Assembly (NCBI RefSeq): GCF_024600715.1
Contig: NZ_CP102332.1
Span: 372,001-436,000 of the forward strand
Origin: Streptomyces changanensis
Lineage (GTDB): Bacteria; Actinomycetota; Actinomycetes; Streptomycetales; Streptomycetaceae
Direction: 5' to 3'
DNA length: 64,000 nucleotides
The translations under genes were made by a program, and so were the position numbers. The notes under the pieces were generated by a model that searched no databases, was not told the DNA's origin, and worked only from the letters and a program-made list of their open reading frames with translations. Of this stretch, positions 15,357-23,275 are shown in pieces; the stretch's first letter is position 1, and every line of letters starts with the position of its first letter.

Positions 15357-18245
15357 TCAGCCCGTCTCGTCGCCCGCCGCGGCACCGGACGACCGGGGCG
15401 CCGGGCCGGTGTTGATGACCGTCGCCAGCTGGGCCCGGGACCGCACGTCGAGCTTCTGGTAGATCCGGGTCAGCCGCGCCTCGACGGTCTTGACGCTGAG
15501 GTACAGCCGGGCTGCCGCCTCCTGGTTGCTCGCCCCCTGCCCCACCATCCGCGCCAGGCGCACCTCGGCCTCCGTGAGGCGCGCCAGGGCGCCGTCCCCC
15601 GTCGTGACCGCCTCCGTCCGGGCGGGGCTCTCCGCCACCAGGTCGAGCCAGGGCACGGCCCCGGCCCGTTCGAAGACGGCGGCCGCGGCGTGCAGCGCCT
15701 GCTGGGCCGCGGAGCGCCTGCGGCGGCGCCGCTCCACCCGCGCCAGGGCGATCAGGCAGCGTCCCTGCTCCAGGACGAGGCCGTGCGCGGCGAACCGTTC
15801 CGCCGTCTCCACCAGCAGACCGGCCGCCTCCTCCGACTTCCCGCCCGCCGCCAGGCACTGCGCGTAGGCACGGTCGCAGCCGAGCAGCACCGTCGTCCGG
15901 CCGAGGCGTTCGGCGACCGGGCCGACGTCGGCGAGGAGCGTCTCGGCCTCCTCCCGGGCGTCGTGGGCGAGCAGCGCCTCGGCCAGCTCCTCGTGCCAGC
16001 GCAGCATCGACGGGTCGACGCTCCCCTGGGCCCGCTCGCCCTCCCGCACCCGGCGCAGGGTCTCCAGGGCGCCGGCGACGTCGCCGGTCACCAGCTGGAC
16101 CCGGCCGAGCGCGTAGAGGCTGCGCGAGAGGAAGACGTGGTCCCCCTCCTCCTCCGACGCCTGGGCGCTGCGCCGGGCGTAGCTCGCCGCGCGGGCGAAG
16201 GAGCCGCCCGCGGTCTCGGCGAGGGCGAGGGTGTACCAGGCGGGGCCGGGCGACAGCCCCGCCTCCAGGGTGAGGGCGAGGGACCGGTGGGCGTGCTGCA
16301 GGGCGGCGGCGCACTGTCCGCGGCGGGCCTCGACGGCGGCGAGGGTGTGGAGCAGTTCGATGGTGTCCTCGACCGGGCCGCGCCGCTCGACCAGCGGCAG
16401 CAGGGCGTTGACGCGGTCGCGGGCCTCGGTGAGCCGGTCGTCGAAGAGGGCGTGCCGGATGGTGAGGATCTGCGCGGCGTTGTGCACGCCGAGGGGCCGG
16501 TCGGCCGTCTCCAGGGCACGCGCCTCGGCGAGGGTCCGCTCGGCGTCGGGCGAGCCGAGGACGCGGTCCATGCGGGCCTGCTGGGTGAGGGCGCGGGCCG
16601 CGGTGTGCCGGTCGCCGACGGAGGTGGCGAGCGCGGCCGACTCGACGGCGGCGGCGCGGGCGCGGACCGGGTCGCCGTCGGCGAGGACGTGTTTGACGGC
16701 CAGGCGCAGCTGTACGGCGGCGCGGAGCGCGGGGTGGTCCTCGGAGTCCTCCATGGCGTGGACGTACAGCTCGTCGAGGTCGGTGAGGCCCTGCCCGGCG
16801 GTGTCGAGGACGGCGAGCCGCGCCCGTACCCGGTCCTCCGGGGAGGCGTCGCGGGCGAGCAGGTCGGCGGCGGCGCGCACGGCGAGGTCCGCGCGGGCGG
16901 CGCGGGCGGCCTCCTCGGCGGCGTCGGCGAGCCGCGCGATGCGGCGGCGGCCCAGGTGGACGGGGGTGGACTCGGCGGCGAGCAGGGCGAGTTCGGCGGC
17001 GAGGGCGCTGTTGCCCCGGCGGCGTACGGTCTCCACCGCGGCGGCGACCTCGGCGGCGAGCCGCTCGTCGGGCACGTCGGTGGCGAGCGCCCGGTGCCGT
17101 ACCGCTTCGACGGGGTCGTCGACGACGCGGGCCAGGGCGGTGTGCGCCTCGCTGCGCTCGGTCCAGCAGGTGTCGTGGACGAGGGTCGTGGGGAGCAGTC
17201 CGGCGGTGAAGGTGACGGCGCCGTCCTCGGTGAGGGCGACGAGCCCGGCGCGTTCGGCGGCGGCCAGCTCCGCCTCGGCGGTCGGCCGGCCGGCGCGGCG
17301 CACCAGGGCGGCCGTGGGGCGCAGGGCGAGCGCGGCGAGCAGCAGCGCGGCGCGTACGGGCGGTGGCGCGGGGGCGAGCATGCGCCGGGCGAGGTCGCGG
17401 GCGCGTCCGGACAGGGGCAGCGCCTCCGCGTGGTGCACCGGGGTGCGGGAGTCGGCGAGGGAGCGGCCGACGGCGAGGGCGAGGCGGGGGTTGCCGCCGC
17501 TCGCCTTGTGGATGCGCCCCGCCATGCGGGAGGCCAGGCGGTGGTGGACCAGGAGTTCGGCGATCTCGTCCGCCTGGAGCGGCGGGACCAGCAGGACGTC
17601 GGCCTCGGAGGGCACCCACAGGGCGACGGGCGCGCCGTCGGCGCCGGCCTCGGGGTCGGCGCCGACGGCGCCCTGCTCCCGCCACGGACCGGTGCCCGGC
17701 TCGCCGTAGGGGGCGTCGGGGCCGTAGGGGGCGGGTGTCTCGACGGCGAGGACGCGCAGGTCCGGCGGGGCGAGGTGGAGGGCGAAGCGGAGGAGGTCCG
17801 CGCTGTCGGGGTCGACGTGGCGGGTGTCGTCGACGACGAGGAGGACGGGTCCCTTGTCGGCGAGGGTGCGCAGGACGCGGGCGAGGCCGAGCCGCAGGGC
17901 GATGGGGTCCCGGCCGGTGTCCGGGGCGGCGGCCTCGCGGCAGAGCACCGCGACGGCGGCGCGCTGCGGTCCGGGCAGGCCGTCGAGCGCGGAGGGCGGC
18001 ACGGAGGCGACGAGCGCGGCGGCGGCCGCGCCGGGCATGTCCCGGTCGGCGGGCTGCGGGGCGAGCCACAGGACCGTCTCGCCACGGGCCGCCGCCTCGG
18101 CGGCGGCCGCCTGGGCGACCTCGGTCTTGCCGACGCCGGCCGGTCCGGTGAGGACGGCGCGGCCCCGGGTGTGCAGGGTGCGGTCGAGACGGTCGAGGAG
18201 GTGCGCACGCCCGACCGGCGCGGCGCGGTACGGCGTCGTCCTCAT
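15357..18245 (-). CDS. LAL-type LuxR transcriptional regulator
   Basis: A 962-residue regulator. The N-terminal AAA/STAND NTPase has Walker A (LTGPAGVGKTEVA, about 32-44) and Walker B (VLLVVDDTRHVDPDS). A long alpha-helical TPR-like middle follows. The C-terminal LuxR helix-turn-helix is LTEAEVRLARMVGQGASNQE...SVKTVEAR. The ATG at 18245 starts 13 residues before the conserved GRAHLL; longer upstream starts are possible but less likely. LAL regulators activate sugar use or secondary metabolism on binding a ligand and ATP. The target is unknown; neighbours are a subtilase gene (same strand, upstream) and a small secreted protein. Confidence 0.93.
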   Translation of the reverse strand: MRTTPYRAAPVGRAHLLDRLDRTLHTRGRAVLTGPAGVGKTEVAQAAAAEAAARGETVLWLAPQPADRDMPGAAAAALVASVPPSALDGLPGPQRAAVAVLCREAAAPDTGRDPIALRLGLARVLRTLADKGPVLLVVDDTRHVDPDSADLLRFALHLAPPDLRVLAVETPAPYGPDAPYGEPGTGPWREQGAVGADPEAGADGAPVALWVPSEADVLLVPPLQADEIAELLVHHRLASRMAGRIHKASGGNPRLALAVGRSLADSRTPVHHAEALPLSGRARDLARRMLAPAPPPVRAALLLAALALRPTAALVRRAGRPTAEAELAAAERAGLVALTEDGAVTFTAGLLPTTLVHDTCWTERSEAHTALARVVDDPVEAVRHRALATDVPDERLAAEVAAAVETVRRRGNSALAAELALLAAESTPVHLGRRRIARLADAAEEAARAARADLAVRAAADLLARDASPEDRVRARLAVLDTAGQGLTDLDELYVHAMEDSEDHPALRAAVQLRLAVKHVLADGDPVRARAAAVESAALATSVGDRHTAARALTQQARMDRVLGSPDAERTLAEARALETADRPLGVHNAAQILTIRHALFDDRLTEARDRVNALLPLVERRGPVEDTIELLHTLAAVEARRGQCAAALQHAHRSLALTLEAGLSPGPAWYTLALAETAGGSFARAASYARRSAQASEEEGDHVFLSRSLYALGRVQLVTGDVAGALETLRRVREGERAQGSVDPSMLRWHEELAEALLAHDAREEAETLLADVGPVAERLGRTTVLLGCDRAYAQCLAAGGKSEEAAGLLVETAERFAAHGLVLEQGRCLIALARVERRRRRRSAAQQALHAAAAVFERAGAVPWLDLVAESPARTEAVTTGDGALARLTEAEVRLARMVGQGASNQEAAARLYLSVKTVEARLTRIYQKLDVRSRAQLATVINTGPAPRSSGAAAGDETG

Positions 18246-18384
18246 GTGCCACCACCCTCCGGCGCGTGGGCCCCGCCCGCACGCGGCGGGCCCCCTGCCC
18301 GCGCCCTGTGAGGATACGAAGTAGGGGCGGGGAGTCCAGGGCCGGTGTCCGGCATGTGGACGTCGGGCACCGCTCACAGAACCG

Positions 18385-18417
18385 GGCGTGCCCCCGGCGG
18401 AACGCCGGGGGCACGCC
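18385..18417 (-). terminator. Very strong terminator hairpin after subtilase gene
   Basis: A perfect 15-bp stem GGCGTGCCCCCGGCG / CGCCGGGGGCACGCC with a GAA loop lies 34 nt past the subtilase stop. The stem is long enough to stop transcription without a T-tract. On the opposite strand it is followed by TTT. Confidence 0.8.
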
Positions 18418-18451
18418 TTTGACCTGCGGTGATGCGAATCGGACCGGGGTC

Positions 18452-20302
18452 TCAGAAGGTGAGACTCCAGGAGTCGATGTATCCGGTGTCACCCGTGGCG
18501 ACGTCGCGGACCTGGAGCTTCCACGTGCCGTTGGCGACCTCGGAGGAGGCGTCGACGGTGTAGGTGGCGAGGACGTTGTCGGCGGAGTCGCTGCCGCTGG
18601 AGCCCTTGAGCCGGTAGGCGGTGCCGTCGGGGGCGACGAGGTCCACGACCAGGTCGCCGCGGTAGGTGTGCTTGATGTCCACGGCCGCCTTGAGGGTGGC
18701 GGGGGCGTTGCCGGTGACACCGGTGACGGCGATCGGGGAGGTGACGGTCGCGTTGTCCGAGATCGTCACGTCGGCCGCGTTGGTGAAGGTGGCGCCGCCG
18801 GGGGTGGTGGCCCCGCCGCCGGTGACGGCCTCGACCGTCTTCGCGGCGTCGGCGATGCCGGTGCCGCAGCCGCCGGAGCAGGTGCCGGGCAGCGGTCGGG
18901 CGTTGCCCTTGATCGCGGACTCGATCTGGGCCGGGGTCAGGGTCGACTTGGCCGACTTGAGCAGCGCGGCGAGCCCGGCGATGTGCGGGGCGGCCATGGA
19001 GGTGCCCTGGTAGGGCTTGTAGTTCTCCAGCGACTGGGTGGTGGTGCCGGCGTTCAGCGTGGAGAGGATGCCGTTCTCCGGGGTGGTGACGGTGCCGGGC
19101 GTGTCGGTGGCGCGGCGGGTCTCACCGCCCGGGGCGGAGACGTCGATGATGGTGCCGTAGTTCGAGTAGTACGAACGGTTGCCCTCGCGGCTGGTGGACG
19201 CCACGTTGATGACGTTCGCGCAGTTGGCGGGCGTGAAGCCGGACGCGTTGGCGTTGCTGTTGCCGGCCGCGACGACGACGGTGGCCCCCCGTGCGACCGC
19301 CCCGTCGATGGCGGTCTTGTAGACGGTCGGGCAGGTCGAGCTGGCGCCGCCGAGGCTCATGTTGATGACCTTGGCCGGGTTCGGGTTCACCGGGATGCCG
19401 GGGACGCTGCCGCCGGAGGCCCAGGTGATCGCGTCGGCGATGTCCGAGGACGAGCCGCCGCACTTGCCGAGCACGCGGACGTGCTGGACCTTCGCCCCGT
19501 ACGCGATGCCGGCGATGCCCTTGGCGTTGTGGGTCACCGCGCCGATGGTGCCCGCGACGTGCGTGCCGTGCCAGGAGGAGTTGCTCGCGCGGGAGCCGGT
19601 GCCGCACTCGCCGTCGGTGGCGTTCCAGTCGCCCTCGTCCTTGGGGTCGGCGTCGCGGCCGTTGCCGTCGCGGGCGTCGGCCGAGGTGGAGATGAAGTCG
19701 TAGCCGGCGACCGTGTTGGCGGCCAGGTCCGTGTGGGCCGCGTAGCCGGTGTCGATGACGGCGACGGTGACACCGCTGCCGGTGGTCTTGTCCCAGGCGC
19801 CGGGCACGTTCATGCCGCCGGTGGGCTCGAAGAGGTCCCACTGCTTGGCGTAGTCGGCGTCGTTGGGGGTGACGGCCATCGGGTAGGCGCGGATGTCGGC
19901 CTCGACGGAGGCGACGGCCGGGTCGGCGCGGAAGGCGTCCATGACCTCGGAGACGTCCTGCCGGGTCGGCGCGGTGCCGAGGTCGACGAGCGCGCCACCG
20001 CCGGCGAGGCGGCGTTCGAAGGAGAGGCGCTCGCCGGTCTCGGCGGCCTTCTCGGCGGTGTCGGTCTTCGCGGCGGTGTTCGACGTGGCCTCCGCCGTAC
20101 GCGCCTTGTAGGTCACGATGACCTTCTCGACGGGCGCCGTCGGCGTGGTGGTGGCCGGGTTCATGGCCTGCGAGGCCGGCGCGGCCGGCTTCGGGGAGGG
20201 GGTGGCCTCCGCGGCGAGCGCCACCGCGGAGGTGGCCGTGACGCCGAGGATCGTGGCACTCGCTGCCACGACGGATATGAGTCTCCGCCTGGAACCGTTC
20301 AA
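18452..20302 (-). CDS. Secreted S8 subtilisin-like protease with P-domain
   Basis: A 616-residue preproprotease. I choose the TTG at 20302 because GAAAGGGAA stands 5 nt upstream and the signal peptide (about 1-31) begins there. An I9-type propeptide follows (about 58-145, VIVTYK start). The catalytic domain has D184 (VIDTG), H245 (HGTHVAGT) and S435 (GTSMAAP). The C-terminal about 110 residues form a proprotein-convertase-like P-domain (DIKHTYRGDLVVDL...IDSWSLTF). Two Cys pairs in the catalytic region suggest disulfides. It should be an extracellular protease active in growth on protein. An imperfect dyad sits about 215 nt upstream, and a LAL regulator gene lies downstream on the same strand. 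Confidence 0.95.
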   Translation of the reverse strand: MNGSRRRLISVVAASATILGVTATSAVALAAEATPSPKPAAPASQAMNPATTTPTAPVEKVIVTYKARTAEATSNTAAKTDTAEKAAETGERLSFERRLAGGGALVDLGTAPTRQDVSEVMDAFRADPAVASVEADIRAYPMAVTPNDADYAKQWDLFEPTGGMNVPGAWDKTTGSGVTVAVIDTGYAAHTDLAANTVAGYDFISTSADARDGNGRDADPKDEGDWNATDGECGTGSRASNSSWHGTHVAGTIGAVTHNAKGIAGIAYGAKVQHVRVLGKCGGSSSDIADAITWASGGSVPGIPVNPNPAKVINMSLGGASSTCPTVYKTAIDGAVARGATVVVAAGNSNANASGFTPANCANVINVASTSREGNRSYYSNYGTIIDVSAPGGETRRATDTPGTVTTPENGILSTLNAGTTTQSLENYKPYQGTSMAAPHIAGLAALLKSAKSTLTPAQIESAIKGNARPLPGTCSGGCGTGIADAAKTVEAVTGGGATTPGGATFTNAADVTISDNATVTSPIAVTGVTGNAPATLKAAVDIKHTYRGDLVVDLVAPDGTAYRLKGSSGSDSADNVLATYTVDASSEVANGTWKLQVRDVATGDTGYIDSWSLTF

Positions 20303-20516
20303 GGTGTTCCCTTTCAAGGGGCGTCTCCGGCGACTCCCGGAGCAGCTGACGGTGCGGAGCGCGGGCGGCGGCGCGGGACTCTGGCTGCTTGTGGGGTGCC
20401 TCCACAGTCCCTGGGGCCGGGTGCGCCCCCCGCGCCGCCGCCGGCGCGACGGCCTCGTCATCGGGGCCGTCCCCGGTGGTGCCCTCCTGGGGTCGCACGC
20501 ATGGGGTTGCATGCAC

Positions 20517-20534
20517 CTGACATTCACGTGTCAG
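20517..20534. promoter_or_regulatory. Dyad upstream of subtilase gene
   Basis: CTGACA-TTCACG-TGTCAG is a perfect 6-bp inverted repeat around a 6-bp spacer, 215 bp upstream of the subtilase start. It has the form of a dimeric-regulator operator and, read leftward, supplies a CTGACA that could act as -35. The regulator is not known. Confidence 0.4.
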
Positions 20535-20810
20535 AGGGGGGAACCACCGGTGCGGGAACAGTAGGGAAACGCGCCATGAAGCCGATACGGGGAAAACCCT
20601 TGTCACCCACGGGCGGGGGGTGGCGGGGGGCGGGGGTACCCCCGCCGGGGGCGCCGCGCACCAGGCGTTTCCCGCCGCGCCGCCCCGGCGCGGTGCGCCG
20701 CGGCGAGGGTACCGGCGGCCACCGCGGGGCCCGTGTACCGGCCACCCGCCCCGTGTCCGCCGTCGGTCGGCGGCGGCCGACGGGCGGGCCCCGCCCCCGG
20801 CCACCGCAGG

Positions 20811-20890
20811 CGCGGCCGTCCGCGGCCGGCCGGTACGGCGGTCCGGCCCGGGCGCGGCCGTCCGCGGCCGGCCGGTACGGCGGTCCGGCC
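20811..20890. repeat. 40-bp direct tandem duplication
   Basis: Two adjacent copies of a segment reading GCGCGGCCGTCCGCGGCCGG and then CCGGTACGGCGGTCCGGCCC, nearly identical end to end. Likely a recent slippage duplication in non-coding DNA. Confidence 0.8.
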
Positions 20891-21259
20891 CCCACCGGCC
20901 CGGCGCCCGCTCCGGCATCGCCCACGTGACGCCCCGTCGACCGGCGCACGCGCAGCCGGCCCCCACCGGTGCGGCCGGCAGGGCACCGCCGACCGCATAC
21001 GGATCGGGAGGAACCCGCCCCTGTCGGTCAGTACCTGGACGACCGTCATGGACCGGCACGGTCCGACGTCGGTCCGCCGGGACGGTGATCACCGCCCGGA
21101 CACCCCGCTCGCGCGGGTGCTCGCGGACGGCGCGTGATGAGTACGCCCTGTCGGCCGCCCCCGCCTGTCCTGGTGCGGGACCGTCCGCGTCGGCGGGGAC
21201 CACGCAGGGGGGCCGTCACCTGCGCGCCGGCGGGTGCCGCACCGATCTGTCCGGCGCAG

Positions 21260-21331
21260 GGACGGACGAAGGCAAGGGGACAGACGAAGGCAAGGGGACG
21301 GACGAAGGCGAGGAGGCGGACGAAGGCGAGG
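21260..21331. repeat. Four 18-bp tandem repeats
   Basis: The unit GGACGGACGAAGGCAAGG is repeated at 21260, 21278, 21296 and 21314 with a few A/G changes. The period is a multiple of three, and one plus-strand frame reads an acidic hexapeptide (GTDEGK) in each copy. No convincing gene surrounds it. Confidence 0.85.
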
Positions 21332-21820
21332 AGGCGGCGGTGCGCGTCGGCGGCGAGGTGCGTCGCCGTGACCGGTCCACCGCGGGAACGACCGATGGCG
21401 AGCCCGTCCGGCTGGTCGGCCGTGGCCCCTCCCGACGGGCCCCGTCTCTCCACGGGCCCCGTCCTTCACCGGGCCCCGTCCGGCCGGCCTTCGCCGGCTG
21501 CACGGCGACGTACCGCGCTGGCTGGGGCTCGCGCGGCGGCAGGCCCGGCCCCGCCCGAGTGGACCGGCAGCCGAGCGGCTTCCACGGCCCGCTCTCCGCC
21601 CCCATGGAGGCGGCCGTGCCCGCGAGGCGTTGTGCGAGCGGCACCCCGCCCCGACGGGTCCACCCCTTCGACCACGACCGTCCCCCACCGGGGCGGCGCT
21701 CACCGAGGGGCGCACCCGAACCGCGACCGCCTCCCACCATCGGATGATCCGCAAGAAGACGGCCCGGCCCCCCGTGCGGCCGGGCGCGGTCCCCCGGCGC
21801 GGCGGCGCCCGCGCGCTGTG

Positions 21821-21831
21821 CCATACTCGGC
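21821..21831 (+). promoter_or_regulatory. Possible -10 element of the DUF2617 operon
   Basis: CATACT at 21822-21827, preceded by TGTGC (extended -10 like), lies 38 nt upstream of the DUF2617 start. No clear -35 was seen. It would drive the whole DUF2617-DUF4247-DUF350-aminopropyltransferase operon. Confidence 0.35.
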
Positions 21832-21865
21832 GGCGCTCAGATGCGGGTACGGCTCTCGGGGGATC

Positions 21866-22363
21866 ATGAACGGCATAGTCCTGGACACCCCCTACCTGGA
21901 CACCGACGCCGACCAGCTGTCCTTCGCCCTCGGGCTCCCCTCCCGTGGGGCGCTGGCCGAGCGCACCGTCACCGTCGCCGGGGTCGAGGTGCACCTGCGC
22001 CTCCTCGGGGCCTCGCACCAGGTGTTCGCGGGCCCGGTCCGCGAGACCGTCGCCTGCCTGCCCGGCTCCGCGCCCCGGGGGCTGCCCGAGAGCGCGGCGC
22101 GGGACTTCGACGGCCGGCGCTACTCCTTCGGCGCCCGCACACAAACCCTCGACGCCGCCGCGTTCGGCGCCGAGGTGGCGCGGATACGGGATCGGGCGGA
22201 CGCCCACCCGAGGGCCCTGTACGGATTGTTCCCCGGCTCCGTCGACGCGGTCACCGCGCTGACCGTCGACGCCGACGACACCGGGCTGAGCTGGCGCACC
22301 TGGCACACGTACCCGGGGAGCCGCCGGATCGTGGCGACCCGCTCCCGGCTGGAGGCACGATGA
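21866..22363 (+). CDS. DUF2617 family protein
   Basis: A 165-residue soluble protein. The hallmark stretches LRLLGASHQVF and ETVACLPG match the actinobacterial DUF2617 family as I recall it. No catalytic motif is known. The ATG at 21866 gives the compact family length; the frame is open further upstream, but that part is Arg/Pro-rich junk. The stop overlaps the next start (ATGA at 22360-22363). It is the first of four coupled genes that end in an aminopropyltransferase, so a role in polyamine or envelope stress physiology is inferred only from context. Confidence 0.88.
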   Translation: MNGIVLDTPYLDTDADQLSFALGLPSRGALAERTVTVAGVEVHLRLLGASHQVFAGPVRETVACLPGSAPRGLPESAARDFDGRRYSFGARTQTLDAAAFGAEVARIRDRADAHPRALYGLFPGSVDAVTALTVDADDTGLSWRTWHTYPGSRRIVATRSRLEAR

Positions 22364-22770
22364 GGACCGCCCGACGCGTCTGCGCGCTGCTGCTGGTCGC
22401 GGCCGCCCTCGGTGGGTGCGGCGGCGACCCCGACCGCGACGACGACGGCAACTCCGTCCCGTCCGCCTGGATCAGCCGACAGTACCGCGCCCTCGGCGCC
22501 GACCGCCTCGACCCGCGGGACGCGCCGGCGGCGGTGGCCCGGGAGATCGACGGCCACGCCGGGGCCACCTCCCGGTTCGACTCGGGCGACCGCGTCTTCC
22601 TGCGCTACCGCGACGACATCGTCGCCATCAGCCCGCACCGCACCGGCAGCCGGATCGAGGTCACGGACTACCGGACCGGCTACCGCCGCTGGAAGTCGCA
22701 CCTGCGGTCGGTGTGGCCGGACCCGGACGGCGCCGGCTTCCGCGGTGGCGGGCCCGGCGCCGGCAAGTGA
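22360..22770 (+). CDS. DUF4247 family lipoprotein
   Basis: A 136-residue product. A basic start, hydrophobic core and lipobox LGGCGG (Cys about 19) mark a membrane-anchored lipoprotein. The mature part contains the YR.....AISPH and EVTDYRTGYRRW segments typical of DUF4247. It is small, with no enzyme motif. The start overlaps the DUF2617 stop. Likely a surface component of the same system as the downstream DUF350 protein and aminopropyltransferase (inference from linkage). Confidence 0.85.
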   Translation: MRTARRVCALLLVAAALGGCGGDPDRDDDGNSVPSAWISRQYRALGADRLDPRDAPAAVAREIDGHAGATSRFDSGDRVFLRYRDDIVAISPHRTGSRIEVTDYRTGYRRWKSHLRSVWPDPDGAGFRGGGPGAGK

Positions 22771-22827
22771 CCCGCGCTCCCGCCGCGCACCCGTGACCCC
22801 CGACGACGTCCCCGAAAGGCAACCCCC

Positions 22828-23265
22828 GTGGCAGAGATCCTCGAGTCGGCCGGCACGGCCGTGCTGTACGGCCTGGTCGGCTTCGCCGTGATGGTGGCCG
22901 GTTTCGTCGCGCTCGACTGGGTGACCCCCGGCAAGCTCTTCCACGTGGTGTGGACCGAGCGCAACCGCGGCGCCGCGGTGCTCCTCGCCGGCCAGACCGT
23001 CGCCGTCGGCCTCGTCATCGAGCAGTCGATCCGGGCCAGCGAGTCGGAACTCGGTCTCGGCCTGGGGCTGCTCAGCACCCTGCTGTACGGGCTCGCCGGG
23101 GTCGTCGTCATGACGCTGGTCTCGCTGGTGGTCGGCACCCTGACGCCCGGCAGGCTCGGCGCCGCCGTCCTCGACGATCAGGGCGACCGCCCGCACCCCG
23201 CCGCCTGGGTCCAGGCGGCCCTGTACCTCGGTACGGCCTTCATGGTCGGCGCCGCGGTCTCCTGA
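22828..23265 (+). CDS. DUF350 membrane protein
   Basis: A 145-residue protein with four hydrophobic segments and a short charged loop (TERNRGAAVLLAGQTVAVGLVI), which fits the two-repeat DUF350 fold. Small DUF350 proteins are commonly next to spermidine-synthase-like genes. The GTG start has GAAAGG 7 nt upstream, and the aminopropyltransferase begins 10 nt after the stop. Molecular function unknown; a channel or partner for the membrane enzyme is conceivable. Confidence 0.88.
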   Translation: MAEILESAGTAVLYGLVGFAVMVAGFVALDWVTPGKLFHVVWTERNRGAAVLLAGQTVAVGLVIEQSIRASESELGLGLGLLSTLLYGLAGVVVMTLVSLVVGTLTPGRLGAAVLDDQGDRPHPAAWVQAALYLGTAFMVGAAVS

Positions 23266-23275
23266 CCTCCCCGCC

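Larger units (their letters stand above)
20303..21865. other. 1.56-kb stretch without a supported gene
   Basis: Next to the subtilase start this holds its leader and probable promoter. Beyond about 20540 it contains long open frames on both strands, but these are Arg/Pro/Gly-rich, lack recognisable domains or ribosome sites, and look like GC-driven shadows. It includes a 40-bp tandem duplication (20811-20890) and four 18-bp repeats (21260-21331), plus several GC-rich dyads. It may be a decayed gene region. An 18-bp (six-codon) repeat period keeps a coding relic possible. Confidence 0.55.

Noticed and set aside
14278..18720. Very long minus-strand open frame opposite and out of frame with known genes
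   Set aside because: Arg/Pro-rich shadow of the GH53, LAL and subtilase genes; no domain and contradicted by the clear genes in other frames.
21260..21331. CRISPR array
   Set aside because: The 18-bp units are contiguous without spacers. The other tandem repeats in the window also lack spacers.
20620..21747. 375-codon plus-strand frame with the GTDEGK repeats
   Set aside because: No ribosome site, no domain, extreme Arg/Pro/Gly content, and competing open frames on both strands. Kept only as a repeat and as a finding.
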